In this document: positions 23,957-35,445 of the stretch, piece after piece
Layout of the letters: every line of letters starts with the position of its first letter
How positions within the stretch are numbered: the first letter of the stretch is position 1
Source: Plantago ovata
Lineage: Eukaryota > Streptophyta > Magnoliopsida > Lamiales > Plantaginaceae
DNA: 64,000 nucleotides
Assembly (NCBI GenBank): GCA_028274465.1
Contig: CM051456.1
Location: 118,126,880 to 118,190,879, forward strand
Reading direction: 5' to 3'
The notes under the pieces: generated by a model
What the model saw: only the letters and a program-made list of their open reading frames with translations
Told to the model about the DNA's origin: nothing
Database searches by the model: none
Made by a program: the position numbers and the translations under genes

Positions 23957-26900
23957 TCATATATACTACTCTTTTTTTAAATTTTAAATTAAAACAGTTA
24001 TATAAATCTCAAATTTGGTGGTGGTGGTAGGTGATGTTTTACTTTTACCTTCTTTCTTTCGTTTAATTTGACACGGCAGGCGTCTCTTCACTTGTTGCCG
24101 CTTTATTGCACCTTTTCATGAATGTTCATGTTCCGCGTCAAATAGGGCTTTTCAGAACGATTATATCAGTTCAGATAAACTCTTCGGTTCGCTATCACCG
24201 CTTCAAATCGGCGCCACAACCGACGCTTCAAATTAGCGCTACAACCCAGCAATTGCATCCTACAAAGCAGCCATTTGATTTTGATTTTGATTTCATGTAA
24301 AACCCTTTTCACTGCACGTCCAGGTATTCTAATTTTGTGTTTGATCCTGACTCCTGAGGGTACTTTCTTGAATCTTTATTTTGTAATGTCTCAACACTCT
24401 GTTTGTTGTTTATTTTGCTGTTATGGAATGCTTTTTTTTCCCTGAAAATTAAGCATCAATTTTCGCATAATATTCATAGGGACGGCTTTGTTGCACCTCT
24501 TAGGCTGTTATTCTGTATATTTATTCCACAAGTTTCCACCTTGAAGTGTTCTACAACTAATGCATTCTTATCTCTTTCTGCTTCATTACATTTTTTCATT
24601 TTTACCAAAGTTACATGTTTGATAGGTCGGTCTAACATACCTGTTGGCTTTTGGAAGCAAAATGACTTCAGTTTATCACTATGTTCCTTTGATATTATCC
24701 AGAATAATGTACAATGTTGCAATTGTGATAACTTGCTATCTTTTTAGTTTTATTGAATCAGAAGTTACAATATAATAGTGCGCAATAAACTGTTGGGCTT
24801 CATACAATAATTTACCAGAAGGTGGGACAGGGTACCAGGCAACATGAGCTTGTATTATTTATGTGCTCTTGTTTGGTGCATACTATGTTATCAATATTGA
24901 ATTCATGAGTAATCTGGTTCCGTATGATATACGATATATGTACATTCCATTTCTTTCCGAACATGTAGTGCGGAAGAACACCTTCAACTTGCTTAAAGAT
25001 GTGTAACCGTCATTTGTCAGAGTTTGGGTACTTGTTGCTAAAAGGTAAAAGAAAAAAACTCAAACTTGTTGAACCATATTGAATTAGGAAGGAGTGACTT
25101 ATCTTCTTGTTGAGAATCGTTTCTATGGGAAAATTGTAAGTCATGCTTAAGCATTTCTTAGTTTTTCTCACCAAATTTAATTAATCTTGCTGAGATGATT
25201 ATATGTATTTTTAGTTATTGGTATCGATTTCAGGTGACTCACCGGATATATGCTCTAAAATATTTCAGGATTAACATTGTTATTATCATCCAAATGTTCA
25301 AATCTTTTGCTAAATTGTGGAAAATCTTTTATCTTATGGTCATTGAAATTGTAGCACCAATATTGACTATAGACCAGTATAGCTTAGATCCTACAGACGG
25401 TGTGAGTTATGTTCTCTGACGGTTTTAATTTTAATTTGCAGGGATTCTCAACTCGAATGAAACTAAATCATAGCAGGCCCCCAATTGAATCCATGGCTTT
25501 GTCGCCTGTTATAAACACATATGTATACACTATAGCCTATAGGCCTATCATGTGAATAAGTTGATGAAAAGGGTAGAAGCAGTGTTCTCCACAGGTACTA
25601 TTCATGTTCAAGTAACTGTTTGAGTGTCTAGAGTTGCGCTTGGTGAATCAAGCTTCTTTCTGCTGTTGGTTTCAGAATTTGTTAGTAGGATTTATTAATT
25701 ACGATGGTTCTGTGTCTTTCAAGGTAGAAGGTTCCAATGAAAGTTTGTATAATTGATTAGTAGTTTGGAAAATCCTTTGGTCTTCGTTTAGTCACTAGCG
25801 AGTCATGTTAGTACGTACAGTACTTGTTCTTCACCTGATTATATGAGGTATTAGTTAGTCTTCAAATTTAAACCATTAGTCACTTATGGGAGTTTACATA
25901 TGTACTTGTATTGTGATATTCCAACAACTTGATAAGAGACCTAAACTTGTTTATAGCGCTCTATACCTCTATGGTTATCTTGGTTTGTCAGAAATCTTTA
26001 TGGCAAGAGTGACATGGATTTATAGTATTATTGTGATTGCGTGTGTATATCATGCAGCTTTGTTTGATGAATGTTTCATTATTTTTCTTAATTCTGATTT
26101 AGGATTTGATGAATGTTTCATTATTTTTCTTAATTCTAATTTAGAATTATCTCTTCAAGAAACTCACAATCTCTAACCAAGGAGGTGAATCTGGATTCTT
26201 CGTTTTCTCTTTGACAAACAAGTAAGTCGTGTCAAGCACAATTATAATTTCATCTATTTATTCTAGCTTAGTTTACTAGTCCTTACAGTCCTTCTAGGCT
26301 TGGCTTGTTGCCAATTTCCACTTAAATTGAAGTAGCTTCTAATTAATAGTCGTTGTTGTTGTATCTATGGCTCGATGACCCTACACTACGACATTCAAAG
26401 ACAGGCAGCTAATGAGTATTGATTTTAGTTATGTCCTGGCCAGTGTAAGTTTTAAGGCATGATCATTCACGGGCAGGTGATATTTTTTCTAGAGCAGGTC
26501 TAATCCTGATGCAGAGCCGAAAAAAATTGAGATCAAAATTATAACCGGTTGTTAAAATTCGAGAGGAAAGATTCTGTTCACTTGGTGGGAACCCTATTTG
26601 TTTCTGTTCACAACGCATTCCCAAACCCTAACCTAAATTCTGGTCTCTTGGATGTTGCTATTAGCGTACCCTTCCTCTAAAATCTTAGATGAAATTTGAT
26701 GAGATTTTTTATCGAATGAATGAATAAATTCTCTGTTTCTTGGATTCACTGTTGATTTGGTTATTGAATCTGATGCTCTATTTATGTATCTGTGATGGTT
26801 CCCTGGTTAAGCAGGCTACATATAATAGGAACTCAAGTGAAGACATGTATTAACAGAATCTTGTCTGCACATTTCTAGGTCCAAGTCCAAGTGTTCAACC

Positions 26901-27963
26901 TACTGTGTAGTACTAACTTGAATGTTTTTTCTTTGTAGTGTTATGTATGTTAGTAAGAGAAATACGCAATAGAACTAAACACTGTTCCACTACTACTTAT
27001 ATCAACTTGTGATGTAGATTGGAGTAGCTGTCCTGATCTCTATTTGATATTGATAGGCTTGCCAGAAAATTGAATAGTAAATATAGAACCCTTGGAACTT
27101 GACCCTTTCGCTTCTGTCACCGTGATAATTACCTCTGAGTTTACATGTAGGATTGGTACTATTTCCTATATGTTACAAAAAAAGGATATCAATCCTGCAT
27201 TACTTGCTACAACGGAAAATGGTGATGAGGTGCATTACAACACCCACAGGTGACAGGCCCACTGCCTCCTCCCCAATATTCTTCTCTTAGTCTTTATGCA
27301 GCCAAGTACTTACTCCTTTATGTGTTCGATGCTTGTTAGTGATCCTGTTCTATGTCGATTTTCTCATGACTGTGCTTTATCCATGAAATTATAGGATGTT
27401 TAAATATTAGCAAAGGCGGCAGCCGAAACAGTTGTCCTGGTAATTGTTGATGAAGGGATTGATACTTTAATCTTGAAGCTCTAAAGGAGGTGCAGATAAT
27501 AAGGTGAGGTAATGGATATAACTGTAATAGTTTTGTACATGAAATTATGAATTTTGATGGCGCAGTATATATATTCGAGTTTCGAGTGGTACTTTGTACT
27601 ATGGTAATTTTGTTTGTATGGATTGAATAATGGAAACAGATCGAGCAGCAGTTTGATGTATACAATATTTTAGTTGATTATGAAATTTGGGCTGCCTTGT
27701 TGCCGTTTTTTACTCACTATAACCAGTCGATTTACAAGTGTAGCAGAGCTAGCAGGCAAACATTTTGGCATGTTGAAGGCATATCCATGAAGCCTCTAAT
27801 GCATAAACTAATTCTATCTGGTCCAAAAAGGAGGTTTTGCTTCAGGGTTTCAGAATGAAGGTTCTATGAACATGTTTAAAAATTAAAACCATTCAACAAT
27901 AAGAACTTATAAATACAAACAATATATTTGCTTAACAAACACGGCTTAGCGCGGTGCCCCTAG
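23957..27963 (+). mobile_element. candidate Helitron, non-autonomous
   Basis: The right end, cacggcttagcgcggtg then ccCTAG followed by T (27963), has a short imperfect hairpin just before CTAG, as Helitron 3' ends do. A possible 5' end is TCATATATACTACT at 23957, preceded by A, which would fit insertion into an AT dinucleotide. No Rep/helicase coding is seen. The right end is moderately supported; the left end is a guess. Confidence 0.3.
26062..26147. repeat. two-copy tandem repeat, about 42 bp
   Basis: ttgatgaatgtttcattatt and the following 20 bases occur twice head-to-tail with one or two differences. The repeat is open in one frame (DECFIIFLNS twice), but no gene context supports coding. 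Confidence 0.85.
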
Positions 27964-28120
27964 TATTCATATAACAGAGAACTAGTAATAAATAGTAAAT
28001 CAAAATTTAAAAGTTAACATTATAAACTTGAGCTTTTAGACGAGATGAAAATATTCAAAAAACAGAGAAGAGTCCACACGAATGACAATATAACATAAAA
28101 TTTAAAGAATAATTCCGTAC

Positions 28121-28206
28121 CCAGAGTATCAATCACGTTAAGAACCTGTCCATCTTCTACGGTTCGAACTTCACTCCCATCCATACACACAGCAAATCCA
28201 CATGAA
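28121..28206 (-). pseudogene. exon fragment resembling an AIG1/IAN-type GTPase
   Basis: The minus strand reads SEVRTVEDGQVLNVIDTLG and then a GTACGG donor at 28120. The string DGQVLNVIDT(P)G is the G3 region of AIG1-type (GIMAP/IAN) GTPases; here the Pro of the motif is Leu. No P-loop or other exon lies nearby. It sits just inside a CACTA terminus, as expected for a gene fragment captured by a transposon. The match is short, so this remains tentative. Confidence 0.35.
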
Positions 28207-28499
28207 TCAATAACATTCTTGTATTCAAATTTATTCATATACACAAGAACACAGCAGATTCACAACATATTCCGTTCATATACATAGTTCAAATTGAAAA
28301 AAAATAGAGTTAGGGTTAGAATTAGTACCTTCGATTGCAGAAAAAAATAACTGATAAAATCACGAATTGTTTGGCAACCCAATTTCCTTGTCAAACGTGC
28401 TTCGATTACACACCAAGAAGACGAAAAATGATGGAGTTTTGATACATAAATAAAAAAAGAGGAGAAGAACTGAAGAAGAGAAGAAGAAAGGTAGAAAAA

Positions 28500-28751
28500 A
28501 AGGAGAAAGGGCTCTCTGGCCAGTCTTCCAGCCGCTAAATAGATGTTAGTGACGGGTAACTTTTATCCGTCGCTAAAGTTCGAATATTTTATTGCCAGGT
28601 AGTGACGGATTAGCAACGTCTATAACTTTAGCTTGAAGCTCTAAATGTGGCTAATTGGTTGTCACTCGTCAGCCATCCAGATTCGTTGCTAACTAGGATG
28701 AATAAAATCCAAAGCTAAAATTTGTGGCTATATGCAGTTTTATATGTAGTG
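28500..28751. mobile_element. terminal part of a CACTA (En/Spm) element
   Basis: The sequence ends ...TATATGTAGTG at 28751, the inverse of a CACTACATATA terminus. Subterminal words of the type tagtgacgg, ccgtcgctaaa and ttagcaacg are repeated in both orientations in the preceding 200 bp, as in CACTA subterminal regions. No matching opposite end was found upstream, so the element is truncated or its other end has decayed. Confidence 0.6.
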
Positions 28752-29060
28752 CGTGTTTGGTTTAATGATACGAAACACAATAAAATTATACAAATTTGTT
28801 GAAAAACTAAGCCTATAGAATAAAAGAACCGTACAAAAAAGGATTATTAGGGAAAACAAAGAAGAAAAAGACGAGTATAATTTGTTTCTTGGTTTGACAC
28901 ACATGCAAATTTCTAACTATTGCATATAAAACATTTTTCTTATTCCCATATGCATTTATGGAATACTGTGACCGCGATAGACACAAATGATAAAAATCCT
29001 TCACAATGTATATTATATACTGTATAAATACTTCCAGAAAAAAAAATAATAAAAACGCTC

Positions 29061-29068
29061 TATAAATA
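29061..29068 (+). promoter_or_regulatory. TATA box of BAHD copy 2
   Basis: TATAAATA lies 107 nt upstream of the start codon, in a good position for a roughly 75-nt 5' UTR. The frameshifted paralogue has no such box at the equivalent place. Confidence 0.65.
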
Positions 29069-29167
29069 CTCTGACCTCACTCACAAAGCACCACATCTCA
29101 AATAAAACCATCGCCAACAAGCTCATTTCATCACCAAAACTACACCTTCACTTAACAACATCATAAA

Positions 29168-31680
29168 ATGGAGCCAACCAAAACATTAACCTTCAAAGTC
29201 ACCCGCCAAGAACCGGAGCTAATCCGCCCCGCTAAGCTCACACCCCACGAAATCAAGCCTTTATCCGACATTGATGATCAAGAAAGCCTTCGCTTCCAGG
29301 TCCCGGTCATACAATTCTACCCAAAAAGTCCCTTCGCTGTAGCAAAGGACCCTGTCAAAGTCATCCGCGAGGCCATTGCGAAGGCTTTGGTTTTCTACTA
29401 CCCGTTTGCCGGGCGGTTGAGAGAACAAGCCGCCCGGAAGCTGGTGGTGGATTGCACTGGGGAAGGCTTAATGTTCATTGAGGCGGGCGCAGATGTCACC
29501 TTGAAGGAGTTCGGAGACGCTCTTCAACCCCCGTTCCCCTGCATGGAGGAGCTTCTTTATGATGTTCGTGGCTCTGGTGAAGTGTTGAACTGCCCATTGA
29601 TGCTTATTCAGGTACATTTTTGCGTTAACATTAAAACTTCAACTATTAAAGAAAAAGAAAAAGGCTGTACTACATCTCCAACTATTAAAAACTTCTCCCC
29701 TAATTTCGATGTTAGATTCTACTTCTAGCCAATTCAAACCAATTAGAAACGACTTCTATTCTCACAATTTTCCTTTTTGTAAGAGAAACAACCATTTTTT
29801 CCTCCCGGATTTTGGAAAGATCCAATCTTATGCCGCACTACTATATTCACTACTCCCACGTTAATTTTCAAAAGATAATTAAAAATAGACAAGAATTTAG
29901 AATACAATTATAAATTGTGATTTTACATGCATAATTACTTAAAGTTGAAGTTTATAACCCTTACAATTTTTTTCGAACTCTTTACTATTTTTAGTTATTT
30001 TTAAAAAATTATTCTGACAATAACAAATAGGAAGATTTAAAGAGAAAGAAATGAGTATAATATAGTGTTAGTGTGATGTGATAAAATGAACTTATCAGGT
30101 GAATAATAACTGAAAAAGTTATCCAAATTGATAAAAATCTATGAAAATTTTACAATAATTAAAATTTTCAACTCAGTCACCACAATTATATTTCCCAAAC
30201 ATAATTTACTAATGAATCACTTTATCAAGTTATCATAATGTTACTAATAATGTTACTAATGAATCATAGGGCCGAGTGTTTTGGAGGGGAATTAGGGAAA
30301 ATTCCGATCCCGATTGAGATTTTCTGAATTATCTCTATCCCGAAAATTCCGATCCCGTTTTGTCTCGATCCCAAATTCCCATTCATAAGTTTGGGATGGA
30401 TTGAAATTGATTTTGCCCCGAATCCGCCTCAAACATACACCTACGTACACGCCAATGACACTAGCACCATTTCTGTTTTCTTATCATGTTTCATGAATAT
30501 AAAATAAGTGATGAAAATTTTAAAGTAGATTGAAAATTACATGACTTGCTTTAGGACCACTTGAAACATAATACAAGCTGCTACTACTACTTCTTTCTCT
30601 TTTAGATATTGAAGCAGTTTTGTGGATATTAATTTATCTAAATTTGATTTATTTATCAACATACAAAAGAAAGAAATTTGCTTAAACGGCTCAATCGATG
30701 TAGATTGATTTGTCTCATACACATGCATCACTTGGCAGGTAACACGACTAAAATGTGGTGGTTTTATCTTCGCCCTACGACTCAACCACACAATGAGCGA
30801 CGGTGCTGGTATTGTCCAATTCATGTCCACTGTAGGCGAAATCGAACGAGGCGCCGAAACCCCTTCAATTCTGCCTGTTTGGGAAAGACACCTCCTCACC
30901 GCGCAGGACCCACCTCGCGCAACATTCGCTCACCATGAGTACTACGTTGTACCCGACCCCAAAGGAACACTAATCCCACAAGACAACATGGTTCACCGTT
31001 CCTTCTTCTTCGGCCCCACGGAAATCTCTGCCCTCCGCCGCCACCTCCATTCCCGGCTCCGCTCCTGTTCCACTTTTGAACTCCTAACCGCCTGCCTCTG
31101 GCGCTGCCGCACTATTGCAATTTCCCCTGATCCAGATGAGGATGTCAGATTTATGTGCATCGTGAATTCTCGTACCAAGTTCAATCCGCCACTCCCCAGG
31201 GGATACTACGGCAATGCTTTCGCGTTTCCACTTGCCATATGCAAAGCCGAAGAGTTATGCAAGAAACCTCTACATTACGCTTTGGACCTTGTAAAGAAGG
31301 CGAAAGCTAGTGTGACAGAAGAGTACATGAGATCGGTGGCGAATCTAATGGTGATGAGAGGTAGGCCACATTTTACTGGGGTGCGGAGCTATGTGGTGTC
31401 TGATGTGACACGCGCGGGGTTTATTGACGTTGATTTTGGGTGGGGAAAGGCGGTGTTTGGTGGACCTGCGCATGGCGGGGTAGGAGCAGTTCCTGGAGTT
31501 GTGAGTTTCTACATTCGTTTTACAAATGCCAAAGGTGAGGACGGGGTTGTTGTGGCGGATTGCTTACCAGGTGATGCCATGGAAGTGTTAGCTAAGGAGC
31601 TTGAGATGATGTTGAAAAAGGATGACGATCTAGTAGTGAACAACAAACAGAATCCGGTGTTTGTTAAGTCAGCTTTGTGA
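29168..31680 (+). CDS. BAHD acyltransferase copy 2 (benzyl alcohol O-benzoyltransferase-like), intact
   Basis: Two exons, 29168-29611 and 30739-31680, phase 0, encoding 461 aa. The protein begins [19 protein letters not shown], typical of the clade that includes benzyl alcohol benzoyltransferases and hexenol acetyltransferases. The catalytic HTMSD is at residues 165-169 and the structural DFGWG at 380-384, both at normal positions. [10 protein letters not shown] (around 78-87) is also conserved. The enzyme is expected to be cytosolic and to esterify a volatile or other small alcohol with an acyl-CoA; donor and acceptor cannot be read from sequence. It is a tandem paralogue of the broken copy at 21949, with very similar exons but unlike introns. 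A MULE sits 72 bp after the stop codon. Confidence 0.93.
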
Positions 31681-31752
31681 GTTTTGTCCATGAACATTAA
31701 GAATACAATTAAGTTTTAATGTTTGAGGGAGGGGAGAATGTAATAATAGTAC

Positions 31753-32596
31753 GGGAAAATTGCATATTTGGTACCCTAACTAGACGTTCCACGCGAATAC
31801 GGTCCTAATTGATTTTAAAAAATGCAAATACGGTCCCTCCACACTCCAATATACAAATGAGGATGAATTATGAAGAATTAGGACGATTTAAGACGAATTA
31901 GACGGTGACATGGATGATGAACTGGATATTAATATTTAAAAAAAAAGAAAAAAAGTAAAAAATAAAAAAATATAAAAAATCAGAGCTCGGTCAACTCTGT
32001 CGATCCACCACCATGCTCCTCCCTTTCTTCTTCCTCCTCCCTCTCCACCGCCCCACTCCACCTCGGCATCGACGCCTACCTAACCCACAATCCACTGACG
32101 GAGAAGAAAATTAAAGCTCCAGATCGGAACTTTCAGATCTGGAGCTTTTAAAAGCTCAATGGCGGATCGGAGCTTTATCATGGAGCTTAAATAAGCTCCA
32201 GATCGGAGCTTTTAAAGCTCCGAACATGGAGCTTATTAATCTCCAGAACGGAGCTTTTTAATGCTCCGGTCATGGAGCTTAAATAAGCTACCGAAAGCTC
32301 CGATCATGGAACTTTCCGTCCATCGACCATGGTGGTATGGTCGGAGGCCTTTTTTTTAAAATATTATTTATTTTATTTCATTTTGGAGTGTGAAGGAATC
32401 TGATTATTTTTCTTTCTTAATTTTTATGGTTTACTCATTTTTTCCAACTCAAATGCCAAATCACCCTCCACATATGCAAATACGTATAAATACGGGACCA
32501 AATACGTAAAAGGGACGTTTTTTGCATTTTTACGATCCACTTGGGACCTCTTTCGCGAGGGACGGTCAGTTAGGTGACCAAAAATGCAATTTTCCC
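31753..32596. mobile_element. small Mutator-like element with long TIRs, 9-bp target duplication
   Basis: TAATAGTAC is present at 31744-31752 and again at 32597-32605. The ends are imperfect inverted repeats of roughly 90 bp starting GGGAAAATTGCATATTTGG (left) and GGGAAAATTGCATTTTTGG (right, read inward). The 844-bp interior encodes nothing recognisable. It carries a run of palindromic GGAGCTT/AAGCTCC words at about 32110-32310. Confidence 0.9.
32110..32315. repeat. interspersed short inverted repeats (AAGCTCC / GGAGCTT)
   Basis: At least ten copies of agctcc or ggagct, separated by short variable words (gatcgg, gatcat, gaacatg), alternate in orientation inside the small MULE. The stretch could form many small hairpins. 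Confidence 0.75.
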
Positions 32597-32605
32597 TAAT
32601 AGTAC

Positions 32606-33219
32606 TATTGTGTAAATGGAAATGCAAAATAAATGGTTGTACACTTGTACTTGCTTGTTAAATAATAAATGGAAATACAAAATCAATATGGTTTTGTTGG
32701 TTGTTAAATGATAATGGAAAAAACCAGTGCTTATTTTGTGGAGAACGAAAATAGCTCTGTTTGAGCTTATTTAAGCTTCGGTATATACAGACTACTTGAA
32801 TGGAGCTCTCTATAACGGAGTTCGAGTCAATTCCTTTTTAGGGGCTACTTGATCTTTGTTCTAGCCAGACAGAGCTCCTTAAAGCTCTCATGGAGCTGAA
32901 GTTAATTTGGCTCAAATTTACCCAGAAAAAATGTCATTAACCAACATAACAGTGATTTTTTAACTTTTTTAATTTTTTGGACAAAATTCGAGTAGGACTG
33001 CAACTTGGGGACCAAAATCGAGTAGGACTGCAACTTGGGAATCAAAAATATAATTTACCCAAACTCCTAAGGCCATCTGCATCAAATGCAAGGGTAAGGC
33101 CGAGGCTAAAGGGATTAAACAGGCCTTAGCCGCATTTAATCAGTCTTCGCTCACATTAGTCACTGCTTAAACGCGGCTAAGTCAATGCTAAACCCTACCA
33201 CGTCATTTTATTTTTTTAC

Positions 33220-33221
<2 letters not shown>
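32606..33221. other. spacer with a short tandem repeat
   Basis: cgagtaggactgcaacttgg occurs twice, at about 32988 and 33020, in a 32-bp direct repeat. GAGCTC-type words like those in the neighbouring MULE appear at 32750-32900. ggccatctgcatcaaatgc near 33073 resembles the start of a MITE, but no partner end was found. Confidence 0.45.

Positions 33222-33289
<68 letters not shown>
33222..33289. repeat. (ATT)n microsatellite at the LINE tail
   Basis: About 22 ATT units. On the minus strand they read AAT repeats directly after the A-rich end of the LINE, so they probably grew from the LINE tail. Confidence 0.92.
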
Positions 33290-35445
33290 TATTTTTTTTT
33301 TTTTTTTATTGTAAACTAAACTTTTATTAATCACGCAAAATTGGAAGGGAGTCGGGAACAAGCTGTGCTCCCACCCCTTTCTGAATACAAAACTAAGTCT
33401 AGAAAAAAGGAAACCACCACTCCTAACATCGTTGGAATGGTTAACACACAAGCGCTTAAGACGCGAAAAAGTAGCCAAGGCCTCCTCATCGAGCTCCCCA
33501 AAAGTGGAGAAGGCAAACGGGATGAATGAGTAGCCGTGCTCTGCACACTTAGAAGAATACTTGCTCTTCTTCTTCTGAACGGCAGACTGCAAAGCAGCTC
33601 CAGGAACCCAAGAATCCAAACCCCCACCAGCAAAAGGAGATACACCCGTAACATCCAAGCAAGCGTCTCGACCTTCGGACCAATTGTATAATAACAAGTC
33701 TGCCGGGCGTAGGTCCCGTCCAACATCCGAGAGGAACCCCATGGGGACCTCTTTGCGCACAACAACACCAACCTTAGAACAGATGTCAGCCAGGGTATCA
33801 CGCACAAGGTTGTGTGGAAACTTCACCCCCACCTCGCTAGAACAATGAACAGCGTGGTCACCCCACTGGTCCATCCGCCGCACATGACAACTCGAGCAAG
33901 AGGAACCATCAAGGAACAAAGGGACTGTAAGGCGATAACACAACACAGCACGGAACTGTCGAGGGTTCATCCGCTGTCCCAGCCCATCAATAGGAATGGT
34001 GAATAAGTAATCCTGCGCATGAGGAGCACGAACACAACTAAGATGAGCCTTTTGCCGATGACTCAACCCATACCGTGACGTCAGATGAGCATCAATGACA
34101 CCAAAATAGCTCTTTGCCAAAGACTGCATAAACTGGGGGGCAGGAGAGCTAGAAGTAACAGAGAGAACATCAACACCACAAAAAGTCGTGAAAGTGTCAA
34201 GAGCAGACTGAAAGGTAGGACCAGAAGAAGTAACCCCGGACCTCAACAGAATCCTATCCTGCAAGGAGCTAGACTGCAAGCGAGAAGCAAGAAAAGCAAA
34301 CTGACTGACATCCTCCGCATAGGGCTGGGCATGGTTCGGTTCGGTTCAAAACCGAACCGAACTTCGGTTTGAACCGAACCGAACAGTAAAATTTTGTTCA
34401 AACCGAAAACCGAACCGAAATTTCGGATCGGTTTCGGTTTGATCCGAAAATTATCGGTTCGGTTTCGGATTAATCCGAATAATCCGAACTTTCTTTCTTT
34501 TTTTTTTATTTTTATTTTTATTTTCCATCAAATAGGCATGCAGCAAATATCCAAATCAAACAGGTTTTTGCCACAAATATCCAAATCAAACAGTAGTACT
34601 CTAAATCAAATCAAAAGTCAAAACACAAGTTTGACAATTTTCTACCAAATGGAAGAAGTTCACCAAATTCAAAGTTCATACGATACGGATACGGAAACGA
34701 TTACGATTAGTCTATTCAAAATTCAAAGTTCATACGATACGGATATAATTTGTAAAAAAAAATAATAATAATAATATTGATTCGGTTCGGTTTAATCCGA
34801 TAAACCGCGGTTTTTAACCGAACCGAACCGAAAACCAAAATCTGTCAAAGTAATGAACCGTGAACCGAACCGAAGATGCTGGATCGGATTGGTTCGGTTC
34901 GGTTTTTCGGATCGGTTTTCGGTTTTCGGTTATTATGCCCGGCCCTACCTCCGCACACAGGACCCCCAGACCTCCAAGTCTGATGGGAAGAGTGGAAAGC
35001 CGCCACTGCCAATCCCCGAAACCAGGCCCCGAGCCTGCAACGATCATCTCCAAGGAAGTACGCAAGGCCTGATCAAACTGGACGAGAGCATCACCACACG
35101 CCAAAGGAGGGCAGGTCCTCAAAGCATAAGATAACTTCGCCACGCCCGCACAGTTACGAAGAAGAAGAAGCTCACACTGGGGATCATCAAGCTTGCGAAT
35201 AGCCTCCAACAAAGTGATGGTCTTGGAAACCCGGCGTGTAACTAAATCAAGACAAAAACCCGAATCCGCACTAACAGAGCCCCCGAGGAGCTTTACACCC
35301 TGAAGCGGCCGAGAGATAGTAGCAGGGAAAAGGCCAACCACCCTTCCACGAGGGTCCTCCACCGGCCAAAAAAGCTCAGTCTTACCAACATTCAGATGCA
35401 ACCCACGCGTTGGTCCATCAGCACGGATAATATCGAGCGCCGAAA
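33290..35445 (-). mobile_element. LINE copy 2, 5'-truncated, fused in frame to copy 1
   Basis: The minus strand begins within the region just after the reverse-transcriptase active site (GLHLNVGKTELFWPVEDPRG) and runs through a Cys/His-bearing C-terminal domain. Key strings are CSSCHVRRMDQWGDHAVHC, VRDTLADICSKVGVVVRKE, LRPADLLLYNWSEGRDAC and LDVTG. It ends in an A-rich tail and the AAT repeat. An hAT MITE at 34320-34947 interrupts it. The reading frame is otherwise mostly open, so the copy is not very old. Confidence 0.85.
34320..34947. mobile_element. hAT-type non-autonomous element inserted in the LINE
   Basis: The 8-bp duplication CCTCCGCA lies at 34312-34319 and 34948-34955. The ends are inverted (TAGGGCTGGGCAT on the left, ATGCCCGGCCCTA on the right). 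The subterminal regions are packed with GGTTCGGTT/AACCGAACC. An 8-bp target duplication and TAGGG-type ends are typical of hAT elements. No transposase is encoded; the short ORFs inside are incidental. Removing the element rejoins the LINE reading. Confidence 0.92.

Larger units (their letters stand above)
23819..29060. other. spacer between the two BAHD copies
   Basis: No complete gene. It holds the candidate Helitron, a short tandem repeat, a captured GTPase-like exon and a CACTA end, each listed separately. Scattered short ORFs show no family signature. Confidence 0.5.

Noticed and set aside
24106-27665. Several ORFs of 64-114 codons between the BAHD genes
   Set aside because: No codon bias, motif or exon chain; the region looks like transposon or decayed sequence.
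33203-33300. Poly-asparagine tail at the end of the LINE ORF
   Set aside because: The Asn run is the (AAT)n microsatellite read through after the A-rich tail; it is not part of the protein.
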